A stretch of 15,538 nt of DNA from Verrucomicrobia bacterium 12-59-8 (GTDB lineage Bacteria; Verrucomicrobiota; Verrucomicrobiae; Verrucomicrobiales; Verrucomicrobiaceae). The translations under genes and the position numbers were made by a program. Each line of letters opens with the position of its first letter. Position 1 is the first letter of the stretch. The stretch lies in the NCBI GenBank assembly GCA_002279765.1, contig NCCR01000132.1, forward strand, positions 1 to 15,538, read 5' to 3'. Under the pieces are notes generated by a model, which saw only the letters and a program-made list of their open reading frames with translations, made no database searches and had not been told where the DNA came from. Of this stretch, positions 6,824 to 14,344 are shown one piece after another.

Positions 6824-6985
6824 AAAATGGGAACTGAAAAGGACCATTGGGATGGGTGGCTCGATGACGAGGCCGCGTGCTCCACTCAGGGCCGCGTGGC
6901 TGGCTGAAGGCTGGCGCAGGGCGTGGCCCGCAGGGTTTGTGACTCTGCCCGGACTCCAGTTCAGCCTCCCCTTTTCACTCTTTGA
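6824..6985. other. Spacer between the chromosomal block and the island
   Basis: Non-coding as far as I can see. A 26-codon ORF at 6828 has no support. This marks the boundary between housekeeping-type genes and the accessory region, where the first Mrr fragment begins. Confidence 0.4.
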
Positions 6986-7150
6986 TTACGCGTCCTCAAA
7001 GTAGTCCGAGTCCACCCGCTTGAGCGCAATGGTCCGCACCGTGGAGACGCCGACGCTGTACTCGATCATGAGCTCCGCGAGGCGCTGGCCGTTGATGAGG
7101 ATGATTTTGTGCGTGACGCCTTTGGCGAAAAAGTCCCCGCCGGGGTCACG
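6986..7150 (-). pseudogene. 3' fragment of an Mrr-like restriction endonuclease gene
   Basis: In the minus frame ending at TAA 6988-6986 this encodes 54 residues, including GVTHKIILINGQRLAELMIE and YSVGVSTVRTIALKRVDSDY, then FEDA and stop. The last 44 match the C-terminus of the intact Mrr at 11210-12124 with a single change (D for E), while the DNA differs at several third-codon positions. Upstream the match becomes loose (GGDFFAKGV against ALDYARGV), and an in-frame TGA at 7153-7151 ends the frame, so the N-terminal and nuclease parts are missing. The pattern suggests the remains of a divergent Mrr homologue, not a recent duplicate of the intact gene. The catalytic D..QxK residues are absent, so no nuclease activity is expected. 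Confidence 0.85.
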
Positions 7151-7394
7151 TCAAGTCTTCTCCACCTGCTGGGAGTGCGCGCAGGACATCCGTACGCGGA
7201 GGACTTTTGTGTGGGGGGAATGCATTTCCTACCAACTAGAAATATCACCTATTCAATTCAAGCCTCAGCGCCAACCCGGCTCAGATTTCCCTTGTGGGAA
7301 GAAAAAAGTCACGTAAACCCTTTGCAGTCGTCCGTGCTGCCGGGCGGCACTCACCTGCGAACGATGCACACACCAAGGAGACGGACCCAAGTTC
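7151..7394. other. Spacer before the two-gene TPR module
   Basis: No gene is supported here. AAGGAG at 7375-7380 lies 14 bases before the ATG at 7395 and is the only Shine-Dalgarno-like sequence noticed near a start in this window. CACCTGCGAACGATG (7352-7366) resembles the CCTGCGAACGACG piece of the composite repeat. No clear promoter hexamers were found. Confidence 0.4.
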
Positions 7395-8408
7395 ATGGCA
7401 TTTCAGAGTGATGCAGCGTCTGCCGATTTTCTTCGTACCACGGCACGTTCACTTGTGTTGGAGGAATCCGCACCCGCAGTGAATTTCCTACTGGAAGAAC
7501 GCCTGCCACCCCTCCGTGAGCAGGCCTTTCTGACCGCGAGCCCCGGCCCCGTGCCGACGGCATGGGACGTGACTTTGTGGTGGGAAAATTTTGGCAATCA
7601 CTTCAGTAGCAAAGTCGCCTGCTCTTCACGCAAGCGGCGGGAGGTTTCCACCTTTGCGGTGGAAAATGAGGACAATCACCTCGCAAAACTGGAGTCCAAT
7701 CAAGACGTGGTGCGTCTGGAGTCGGTGCGCTCCATGTATCAGCTGTATGCAGGGGATTTTGACTCGGTGGCCGATCTTGCCGCAGAACTGCGTGCTCTCA
7801 TCCAATCGCGGGAGCCAGGCAAGGAAGACACGTTCACGGACGATCAGCGCAGCCGGTTGTCCTTGTGGCTGGACGGGCTGAACAAACAACGGGACGCGCG
7901 GCCCGCGTTTGCAGCGCCGTATGGTGAGATCGAGCCGCTGCTGGCCGCACCCGACTGGGCAACGCAGATGCGCAATGTGCTGGGGCTGGCCCACCTCGGC
8001 GGCTCGCCAGCAAAGCCACAGCCGGTCGTCCTATGCCGCTACAGTCTGAAGCGGGTGGAAAGTGAGGCGCGCAGAGCCAAACTGGCGGCGTGGGCGGCCA
8101 TCCCGACCGTCCTGGAGGCCGGCGGGCAGGGAGGGCCCGGCACGGCCTTCTTCCCGTTTCCCAAAGCCGCCGCAGGTCTTGTGCCCCTGGGTTTCGGTGC
8201 CACGGTGAACCTAAACGCAAGCGGTGTACCAGACTGCAAAGCGGAGCTCCTGCACTGCCGCATCGACTACGTTTTGGATGATTTTGTGGAGACCAGCCAG
8301 ATCACCGATGAAGTGCCAGAGGCCCTGCTTTCCGCCGCTCGTCGGCAACACTTCGATTTGCTGGAGCTGGATTTGCAGTATCGTTCTGACGTGCCCCCTG
8401 ATCCATGA
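7395..8408 (+). CDS. Unknown protein, first gene of a coupled two-gene module
   Basis: A 337-residue, apparently cytosolic protein; I do not recognise its family. There is no signal peptide, membrane helix or P-loop. Residues 1-50 are helical and acidic (TTARSLVLEESAPAVNFLLE). A conserved-looking segment with three aromatics occurs at 57-70 (WDVTLWWENFGNHF). Residues 105-160 are helical. The C-terminal half begins at VVLCRYSLKRVESEA (211-225), includes a Gly/Ala/Pro-rich stretch (240-270) and ends in an acidic helical region, with LLELDLQYRSD near the end. The stop overlaps the start of the TPR gene by four bases (ATGA at 8405-8408), so stoichiometric co-production is likely. Its position beside Mrr and zeta-toxin genes suggests an accessory or defence role, but nothing in the sequence shows a biochemical activity. 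Confidence 0.8.
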   Translation: MAFQSDAASADFLRTTARSLVLEESAPAVNFLLEERLPPLREQAFLTASPGPVPTAWDVTLWWENFGNHFSSKVACSSRKRREVSTFAVENEDNHLAKLESNQDVVRLESVRSMYQLYAGDFDSVADLAAELRALIQSREPGKEDTFTDDQRSRLSLWLDGLNKQRDARPAFAAPYGEIEPLLAAPDWATQMRNVLGLAHLGGSPAKPQPVVLCRYSLKRVESEARRAKLAAWAAIPTVLEAGGQGGPGTAFFPFPKAAAGLVPLGFGATVNLNASGVPDCKAELLHCRIDYVLDDFVETSQITDEVPEALLSAARRQHFDLLELDLQYRSDVPPDP

Positions 8409-10801
8409 ACGAAGCACTCCAGCGCTGGCGCGAAGATTTCGCGCAGGATGCCACCCCGGCCTTTGACCGGCTGGTGCGTGGCGTCGTGCCCCTGGGAGCG
8501 GCAGGACAGCTATCTCTGGGCGAGATCTTCGATGACCTCTTTGCGCCTGGCGATGCGGCGCTGGACACCGCTGCGGCGGACTGGCTGAGGCAGCATCTTT
8601 TGGGCTCGGTGCCAGAGCGGATGACTTTGCAGCGCTGGACCGCCATACTGGAAGGGTATTTCCGTGGCATCGCCACCATGGAACTGCCAGAGACGGGTGG
8701 ATTGCTGCGAAAGCAGAGCAAACGAATCCGCCTGTGGCTGCATGGCTTTTACGAAGGACCGGACCGCGATCCTGAAGGGGCCTATCTGATGGCCCTCGCC
8801 CGTGCGCAGGTGGATCTGAGTTTCTCACCTCTCTGGCGGCGGCTCATACTCGATGAGGAGCTGGCTGATCGACACTACCTGGACATCGGCATCCTGGGTT
8901 TCCGCAAGATGCCGGGGCCGGATGGCCGCACCGCTGCCGATGTGCCCGAGGGGCTGCTGCAGGCGCTGGTAAAGCTGGCGGACAAACAAGGGACCGGCCA
9001 GAACAAATGGAAGCAGACGATGCGCAGCCTTTTTGCCGCTTACCGGCGGACTGAGGACTACTGGGTCAAGCACCTGGCCCCGCTGCTGCCGCACCACCAC
9101 GAGTCGTCTCATAGCCGTGACTGGCTGACCTCCCTGCTGCCAGGAATCTCCCGTTGGCGTCCGCCGCTGGCGGAAATGCCAGGGGCCATTGTGCGCCGCG
9201 CGCGGCCAGTGCCCAGGGGGGTGTCGCTTGACTGGGTAGATCGCATCCGCAGGGATCCGGCTCTCTGCGATACGCCCGCCTTTGCAGCCTTCCTAGACCA
9301 ACACCGTGCCTACGCCGAAACGACTGGGGATCCGGATCAGATCAACGTAGCCTTCAACAACCTTTCGACCAAGCTCATCCGTGCCGACCGAAGGCGGGCA
9401 GGCTTCGCGGCATGCTTGATGGAGGAAGTCTTGGTATGGACTCCTTGGGATCCGCGTTGTTGGACCATCTACGCCCAAACACTCCGTGACGCCCACCGTC
9501 AGGACGACGCCACCCGGGCTCTCTGGCAGGCCCGGCATCGCTTCGCGTGGAACCCCATTGTCCGTAATGAACTAGGCCGCATCCTCCGTGAAAGTGGGGA
9601 CCTAGCGGCCTCTGCGGGAGTGCTGCGTGAGGCGGAAAGCCATTTCCCACACGACGTTGTCTGCCGAAATGGATTGGCCGAAACCCTGCGTGAAATGGGG
9701 CTGGTGGCTGAAGCCCGCCAAGTCTATGAACAGGCCTGCGAAGATTTTCCTGATGATGTCTTCTGCCGAACTGGACTGGCGGATTTGCTGATCGACCTGA
9801 ATGAGACAGACGCTGCAGAACGGCTCTATCGTGAAGTCTTGGCCATGGATGCAAGCGATCCATACGCGAGAGGTGGCTTGGCACGTGCCTTGGCCATTCG
9901 CAGTGCCAGAACGCGAGATGCAGCACTCCGCGACGAAGCCAGGGCTCTCCTGGAAGAGCTGGCGCACGAAGGAAATCAAGATGCGCGTAGCGGCCTGGAT
10001 GTTTTTGACGATCAGTGGCAGCGGGCCACCCAGGATGCGAGCATCCATTTCAGACGGGAAACTACGCCCAAACAGCCGGGTGCAGCTTCATCAAACCACG
10101 GCGGCGCAATGGCGGACATGAGCACTGCGGAGCGGCTGGGACGGGCGATGATCGCCCTCTGGCAGGCAGAGCGCACGGAAGACAGCGCCCAGAGGGGAAC
10201 CCTGTGCAACCGTGCCACAACACTGCTGGATGTGCCTGAACAAGCGGTGGATGCGGAACTGCTACCTGCCTTTGTGGAAACACGCGGCCTCATTCTCCTG
10301 GCGAGTGGTGATGCCCAAAAGGCGCTGACTTATTTTGAGAATCAGGCCAAGCATTTCGGGCGCGGGGGCTGGATTGGCATTCAGATCGGCGGAGAGCGGG
10401 CGCGCATCGTGCTGGGCCTGCCGAGAGATGCCGATGACTCCATCGAAGCGCCCAGCTCCCAAAGCGCACGCTTCGCCCTCCATGTGGCACGCGTGATCCA
10501 GATGCTGTCCAGCGGCCTGCAGGAGGCAGCGGTGAAGGACCTTCTCAAAGCGCTCTACCCCGAGGCGGCCCGGTTTGCCAACCGCGCCGAACCCGATGCC
10601 AGGGGAGGACTGAACATTGAAAATGGTGCGGAAATGCTCGGTGCGTATCTGCGGACCCGCTGGTTCCGACCCGCAGGCATAGATGCGGTGGAAGACCTGG
10701 ACCAGCCCAACCGGCTGGACGCACTGCGGGAAAGGATCCGGCAAACACGCACAGACACCTTTGATGTGCTGACCAATGCTACGCTGAGCCTGACGGCATG
10801 A
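8405..10801 (+). CDS. Large TPR-repeat protein, second gene of the module
   Basis: A 798-residue protein. Residues 1-300 are helical with no family I recognise; notable parts are RLWLHGFYEGPDRDPEGAYL (109-128) and a Trp-rich stretch with a His cluster (PHHHESSHSRDW, 229-240). Residues about 349-490 hold at least four tandem TPR units of 34 residues: 349-383, 384-417, 418-451 and 452-485. All have the alternating small/large pattern (NELGRILRESGDLAASAGVL, NGLAETLREMGLVAEARQVY, TGLADLLIDLNETDAAERLY). A further helical repeat-like region covers 571-650, and the end (690-798) is helical without catalytic motifs. TPR arrays bind protein partners; the coupled 337-aa product is the obvious candidate. 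No ATPase, nuclease, protease or CHAT motif was seen, so an effector is not apparent. Weak inverted arms GGCTC/GAGCC (10815-10829) follow the gene. Confidence 0.85.
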   Translation: MNEALQRWREDFAQDATPAFDRLVRGVVPLGAAGQLSLGEIFDDLFAPGDAALDTAAADWLRQHLLGSVPERMTLQRWTAILEGYFRGIATMELPETGGLLRKQSKRIRLWLHGFYEGPDRDPEGAYLMALARAQVDLSFSPLWRRLILDEELADRHYLDIGILGFRKMPGPDGRTAADVPEGLLQALVKLADKQGTGQNKWKQTMRSLFAAYRRTEDYWVKHLAPLLPHHHESSHSRDWLTSLLPGISRWRPPLAEMPGAIVRRARPVPRGVSLDWVDRIRRDPALCDTPAFAAFLDQHRAYAETTGDPDQINVAFNNLSTKLIRADRRRAGFAACLMEEVLVWTPWDPRCWTIYAQTLRDAHRQDDATRALWQARHRFAWNPIVRNELGRILRESGDLAASAGVLREAESHFPHDVVCRNGLAETLREMGLVAEARQVYEQACEDFPDDVFCRTGLADLLIDLNETDAAERLYREVLAMDASDPYARGGLARALAIRSARTRDAALRDEARALLEELAHEGNQDARSGLDVFDDQWQRATQDASIHFRRETTPKQPGAASSNHGGAMADMSTAERLGRAMIALWQAERTEDSAQRGTLCNRATTLLDVPEQAVDAELLPAFVETRGLILLASGDAQKALTYFENQAKHFGRGGWIGIQIGGERARIVLGLPRDADDSIEAPSSQSARFALHVARVIQMLSSGLQEAAVKDLLKALYPEAARFANRAEPDARGGLNIENGAEMLGAYLRTRWFRPAGIDAVEDLDQPNRLDALRERIRQTRTDTFDVLTNATLSLTA

Positions 10802-10853
10802 TACAAGGGCCGTAGGCTCCACATGAGCCGGAGCATTCTTCGTTTTCGAGGGA

Positions 10854-11000
10854 AAAGCCCCCCCCCTCTACAACATCCGCCAATCCACCTTCGCCGCCTC
10901 CGTCGAGGTCATGCCTTGTTGCTTCAAGACGCGGGCTAAAAGGCGGGCGTCGAGGTCGTCTTGCTGCACTGGGGTGAGGGCGGCCCATTGCTTGGTGACG
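10854..11000 (-). repeat. Long direct repeat, copy A (partner at 15395-15538)
   Basis: About 145 bp, starting in AAAGCC plus a C-run and ending CTTGGTGACG, recur at 15395-15538 in the same orientation. There are three substitutions and a one- or two-base change in the C-run. The repeat may continue past the right edge of the window. It encloses the Mrr, protease-like and zeta-like genes. Confidence 0.9.
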
Positions 11001-11035
11001 AGGGAATGACTGAGGCGGAAGGTTTTGGTTCCTGG
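10868..11035 (-). pseudogene. 3' fragment of an unidentified gene, copy A
   Basis: The minus frame ending at TAG (10870-10868) is open for 55 residues after an in-frame TAA at 11038-11036. It includes KTFRLSHSLVTKQWAALTP, DDLDARLLARVLKQQGMT and a final TEAAKVDWRML. The same protein tail is encoded at the right edge of the window. The DNA copies differ at only three positions in the coding part, and all three are silent (ACG/ACC, GCG/GCC, GAT/GAC), which shows this is the true reading frame. The frame has no start codon of its own, so it is a remnant. The parent family is not recognised; a helical C-terminus is all that can be seen. Confidence 0.75.
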
Positions 11036-11102
11036 TTAGGCATTCGATGTTCGATGATGCTCTCCGCCACGCCGCTCCCCTGCCCTTTTGATTTTTCACA
11101 TA

Positions 11103-11206
11103 ACCCTTTTGACTCGCTGTGCTCGCCCTGCGGCTCCCTACGGTCGTCTGTTTGCCTTCGGCTATTTACGCTGCGCTCCGGTTCGCTACGCTCGGCTCAC
11201 TTCTAG
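11103..11206. repeat. Iterated mini-hairpin sequence
   Basis: A non-coding stretch made of short, self-complementary, related words: GCCCTGCGGC, CCCTACGG, GCCTTCGGC, GCTGCGCTCCGG, GCTACGCTCGGC. Each has a 2-4 bp stem around a T-N-C or similar loop, and related units reappear every 10-20 bases. It abuts the stop of the mrr gene and may form a compact folded 3' end. Origin and function are unknown. Confidence 0.4.
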
Positions 11207-11209
11207 CGC

Positions 11210-12124
11210 TCACGCCTCCTCGAAGTAGTCCGAGTCCACCCGCTTGAGCGCGATGGTGCGCACGGTGGAGACGCCGACGCTGTACTCGATCATGAGCTCC
11301 GCCAGCCGCTGGCCGTTGATGAGGATGATTTTGTGCGTGACGCCGCGAGCGTAATCGAGCGCGTTTTTGTGGAAGTCGCTGGTGGTGATGAAGACGCCCT
11401 TCGTCGCATGCTTCCCGGCCAGCGCGCCGACGAAGCTCTGGATCGGCTCCCGCCCGACGGTGCTCTGCCAGCGCTTGGCCTGGACGTAGATGACATCGAG
11501 CCCGAGGCGGTCCTCGCTGATGATGCCGTCGATCCCGCCGTCATTCGACTTCTGCGTCACCTGCGCCGCCTCCGCCCGCGAGCCGCCGTAGCCCATGGCA
11601 AAGAGGAGATCGACCACGAGCTGCTCAAAGCGGTAAGGGTCCATGCGGGCCATGAGATCCAGCAAATCGGAAGCCAGCTGCGCCTTGAGCTTGAGCTCGG
11701 CTTGTTCGATTTGGTCGGTGGGGGTGAGGGTCGTGGGTTGAATGATTTCCGGCTCGGTTTTTGTCCCGTCTGTGGAGGCCTTGGTCATCTTTTCCACAAA
11801 GCTCGGATACGCCGACAGCACCGCGTTGTCGATAGTGGCTGGATTTGAAGCGAGGAGTTTCCGGCCCTCCTCAGTGATGCGCAGGTGGCCCCTCTTCGGC
11901 TTCTCCACCAGCCCCGCCTGCTGCATGTACCACCCTGCCCAGCCCGCACGATTGAAAACATACGTCTGCACCCCGCTGGGCAACCGCTCCTGCCGCTGCT
12001 CCTCCGAAAGCCCGAAAGCATCCGCCGTCAGCGCGCTGTATTCTTTTTGATGCAGCTCTTCCCCTGCGGTGCCGAGGACGCGGAGGAGCGGCAGCATCAT
12101 TTCTTGGTAGGTGGGGATGGGCAT
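11210..12124 (-). CDS. mrr: Mrr-like type IV restriction endonuclease
   Basis: A 304-residue protein, the usual length for Mrr, which cleaves modified foreign DNA. Residues 1-90 are the Mrr N-terminal winged-helix region (MPIPTYQEMMLPLLRVLGTA, then YVFNRAGWAGWYMQQAGLVE and HLRITEEGRKLL). After a variable linker (100-150) comes the nuclease domain: FEQLVVDLLFAMGYG (167-180), NDGGIDGII (194-202, with D195/D199) and VIYVQAKRW (211-219, with Q215 and K217), the D...QxK form of the PD-(D/E)xK site. GVFITTSDFHKNALDYA (243-259) and a conserved tail complete it, and all catalytic residues are present. The start at 12124 is chosen because the family begins M-x-IPTYQE; the ATG at 12217 adds 31 unrelated residues. 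It lies divergent from the small-protein/protease pair. Confidence 0.92.
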   Translation of the reverse strand: MPIPTYQEMMLPLLRVLGTAGEELHQKEYSALTADAFGLSEEQRQERLPSGVQTYVFNRAGWAGWYMQQAGLVEKPKRGHLRITEEGRKLLASNPATIDNAVLSAYPSFVEKMTKASTDGTKTEPEIIQPTTLTPTDQIEQAELKLKAQLASDLLDLMARMDPYRFEQLVVDLLFAMGYGGSRAEAAQVTQKSNDGGIDGIISEDRLGLDVIYVQAKRWQSTVGREPIQSFVGALAGKHATKGVFITTSDFHKNALDYARGVTHKIILINGQRLAELMIEYSVGVSTVRTIALKRVDSDYFEEA

Positions 12125-12464
12125 GGGTTGGGAGAGGTTGAAGAGGATCACACCAATGTCCAAAAGCGTTCGGCAATCCATGGGATGCCGTATCTTTAAA
12201 AAAATTAAACACTCCATGGCAGTCGTTCAAAGAAGGAAAGCTTGGTCTTCTTCCAATGGGCCCGGCCACGCCCCCTCGTATTTTTGCCGCTTGGACCAAA
12301 TTTCTGTTTACCAAAGCAAGCCTCGGGAAAGCTTCCCGCCTGCGCCTGAAAAAGTAACATTCCGCCTTGCTCGCCGATCTTTTTGAAATATCCTCACCGC
12401 CCCGCTTTTTTCAAAAAGTATAATTTCTTGCGGCCACGAATCATTGAATATAGATAAGAAGCCC
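12125..12464 (+). promoter_or_regulatory. Divergent spacer with an inverted repeat abutting a TATAAT box
   Basis: This 340-bp, comparatively AT-rich spacer separates mrr (leftward) from the small gene (rightward). The arms CTTTTTGA (12379-12386) and TCAAAAAG (12411-12418) are perfect complements 24 bases apart. The right arm touches a perfect TATAAT at 12419-12424, about 40 bases before the ATG at 12465. No good -35 box is present at the normal distance, which would suit an activator-dependent or repressed promoter. A second small palindrome, CGGGAA/TTCCCG, is at 12324-12338. No gene is seen here. Confidence 0.4.
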
Positions 12465-12650
12465 ATGGCAAGTATTCCTACATCTACAGCTTCCATGCGC
12501 CGCACACTGCTCGCAAAACTCACCAAGAATAACAAACGGAAAGTAGTGTCAAGGCCCGTTCGCCCCCCGAATAATGACGTGGCGGAATTCCTTGACGCGC
12601 TCGACAAGTTTGAGAGCGCCTCCGCCCGTACGCGCCACCGCGTGGGCTGA
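12465..12650 (+). CDS. Small basic protein preceding the protease-like gene
   Basis: A 61-residue protein, not recognised. The first half is Ser/Thr- then Lys/Arg-rich (MRRTLLAKLTKNNKRKVVSR). The second half has a short acidic helix (NNDVAEFLDALDKFESASAR). ATG 12465 is preferred; a TTG seven codons upstream (12444) would add MNIDKKP. AAGAAG lies just before the ATG as a weak ribosome-binding site. It is preceded by a plausible TATAAT promoter and followed after 24 bp by the 551-aa gene on the same strand, so the two probably form an operon. Possible roles include a regulator, an inhibitor or a substrate of the downstream protein. No homology is claimed. Confidence 0.6.
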   Translation: MASIPTSTASMRRTLLAKLTKNNKRKVVSRPVRPPNNDVAEFLDALDKFESASARTRHRVG

Positions 12651-12674
12651 TCTCCCCTCCCGTTTTCTGTTTTC

Positions 12675-14330
12675 ATGGCAGAGGTACAGTTTGCCCGTGA
12701 GGCACCGTGCAAAAAGAAGACCATCCCTATTCAGGTGGGGCGAGGGTTTTCGTTTTTCGACTTCAGGGAGGACACCTTTGACCATGAGATGGACCCGCTG
12801 GGACGGCTGCTTTCGCAGGTGCGACGGCTGGAGGCGGGCACCATGTACCTGGAGAAACTGTCTGCGGCGGACAGCGCGGACATGCGGGAGGAGAACGAAG
12901 ACCTAGGCACCCGCTACGGGCGCGGCACCCAGGTGACCTCCGAGATCGTGCGCATGGCTTTTTTCAGGCCCTGGGGGCTGAAGCTCGAAGAGATGCGGGA
13001 GGAGGATTTTCTGGGCTACATCATCGTGAAGACGGACTTCCGCAATGGCACACTGAGCGGGCGGCGGGTGTATGAGTCGGTGCTGAAGTCCAGCCGGCCG
13101 CATAACAACTTTGTGCGCCGCGCCCCGGTGTGGCGGTGCCTGGTGCAGGGACGGCGCTTTAAGATCCAGGGCTTTCTGTATGCACAGCAGAACTCCCTGA
13201 CCAATGTCTGTGCGCATGTGGCGCTGCGCACCTGCGCAGCGGTGTTTCACCCGGAGGGGGACATGACGTACCGGGAGATCAACCGCATCCTCGGCATCGA
13301 TCACAAAAAAAACTGGGTGGGGGCATCCCTGCGGAAAGGCGGGCCCGCACGCGGGCTGGGGAGCGACCAGATGGTAGCGGTGATGAATGAGGCGGGCGCG
13401 CGCTGCATTGATGTGGACTATGACATGAAGTGGTCGCCAAAGCAGGTGATCTACCAGCGCTACGTGTACGGCTCCATCGAGTCCGGCTATCCCGCGATGC
13501 TGGTGTTTGACACGGCAGAGGAGGGCGTGGGCCATACGGTGCCGGTGTTTGGCCATACGATGAACCAGGACCTCTGGGTGCCAAACGCGGAGCAGTACTT
13601 CAGGGCGGGGCCGAAAACGCGCTACCTGCCCAGCGACTTATGGCTGGCTTCCTTCATCGTGCATGATGACAACTGGGGCTCGAACTTCTGCTGCCCGAAG
13701 CACTTTCTAAAGCCCCTGCCCCACACGGACAGCGGGGACCGCGACAACAATCGCCAGTCGGCGCCGAATCATGAATGGCTGGCGCGGGTGATCGCCACGC
13801 TGCCAGCGGCGGTAAAGCTGAGCCCCCTGCGTGCGGAGGCGCTGGGAGCGGAGTGCCTCTTTGCCATGTTTGACCAGCTCCCGGATGACGGTAACAAATG
13901 GCGCGCGCGGCTACAGCGGTATGCGGATCCAGCAAAGGGGATGGTGGTGATGCGCACGCTGCTCATCAGTGCGGATGAGTACGCGGAGCACCTGCGCGGC
14001 CTGCGGGGGTGGAAGGGGGCGCGGATTCCGAACCGGGCGATCGACCATATCCAGGAGTTGCTGGGACGGGATGAGCTGTTCTGGATGGTGGAGTTTTCCG
14101 TGCCGGAGCTGTTTTCCGCGAATCTGCGCAAGCTGGGGGAGGTGATCCTGCGGTCGAGCAAGGCGCGCGAGAACAGCAGCCAGAACTACATGGACTTCTT
14201 GCTTTCTGTGCGGCTGCCGGGGTGGATCGTGCTGGCGCATGATCTGCTGGAGTTTGACTACATCCCGGCCCCCATCCAGAGCCATGTGCGGGTGTTTGGG
14301 CTGTCAGACACCACCAAGGTGGTGGCCTGA
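12675..14330 (+). CDS. Putative papain-fold (C39-like) cysteine peptidase-like protein
   Basis: A 551-residue cytosolic protein with no signal or membrane segment. Residues 1-160 are a charged N-terminal domain. The middle region looks like a papain-type peptidase. AQQNSLTNVCAHVALRTC (170-187) would supply the oxyanion Gln (Q171/172) and the nucleophile C179 at a helix start. GVGHTVPVFGHT (284-295) would supply the general base H287, after a YPAMLVFD strand, and FIVHDDNWGS (327-336) could carry the supporting Asp. Residues 365-551 form a separate C-terminal domain of unknown type (LGRDELFWMVEFSVPELFSA; LPGWIVLAHDLLEFDYIPAP). The Cys-His order and spacing fit the C39/papain clan, but the exact family is not identified and activity is inferred. 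It lies in a probable operon with the 61-aa gene, and its stop is 14 bp from the convergent 58-aa ORF. Confidence 0.7.
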   Translation: MAEVQFAREAPCKKKTIPIQVGRGFSFFDFREDTFDHEMDPLGRLLSQVRRLEAGTMYLEKLSAADSADMREENEDLGTRYGRGTQVTSEIVRMAFFRPWGLKLEEMREEDFLGYIIVKTDFRNGTLSGRRVYESVLKSSRPHNNFVRRAPVWRCLVQGRRFKIQGFLYAQQNSLTNVCAHVALRTCAAVFHPEGDMTYREINRILGIDHKKNWVGASLRKGGPARGLGSDQMVAVMNEAGARCIDVDYDMKWSPKQVIYQRYVYGSIESGYPAMLVFDTAEEGVGHTVPVFGHTMNQDLWVPNAEQYFRAGPKTRYLPSDLWLASFIVHDDNWGSNFCCPKHFLKPLPHTDSGDRDNNRQSAPNHEWLARVIATLPAAVKLSPLRAEALGAECLFAMFDQLPDDGNKWRARLQRYADPAKGMVVMRTLLISADEYAEHLRGLRGWKGARIPNRAIDHIQELLGRDELFWMVEFSVPELFSANLRKLGEVILRSSKARENSSQNYMDFLLSVRLPGWIVLAHDLLEFDYIPAPIQSHVRVFGLSDTTKVVA

Positions 14331-14344
14331 AAGCGCGCCTGATC

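Noticed and set aside
5840..6847. 335-aa minus ORF opposite the Gfo/Idh gene
   Set aside because: His/Arg-rich shadow; the plus strand carries clear Rossmann and EKP motifs.
6828..6908. 26-codon ORF after the Gfo/Idh gene
   Set aside because: Too short, no ribosome-binding site and no recognisable character.
10779..11099. 106-aa minus ORF covering the repeated tail (RHQAMGRPHPSAARRP frame)
   Set aside because: Arg/Pro-rich translation, and copy differences are not silent in this frame; the alternative frame ending KVDWRML has only silent changes.
11333..11848. 171-aa plus ORF opposite mrr
   Set aside because: Antisense shadow of the well-supported Mrr nuclease domain.
12125..12217. Upstream start for Mrr adding 31 residues
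   Set aside because: The extra residues do not match the family, which starts M-x-IPTYQE; no better ribosome-binding site exists there.
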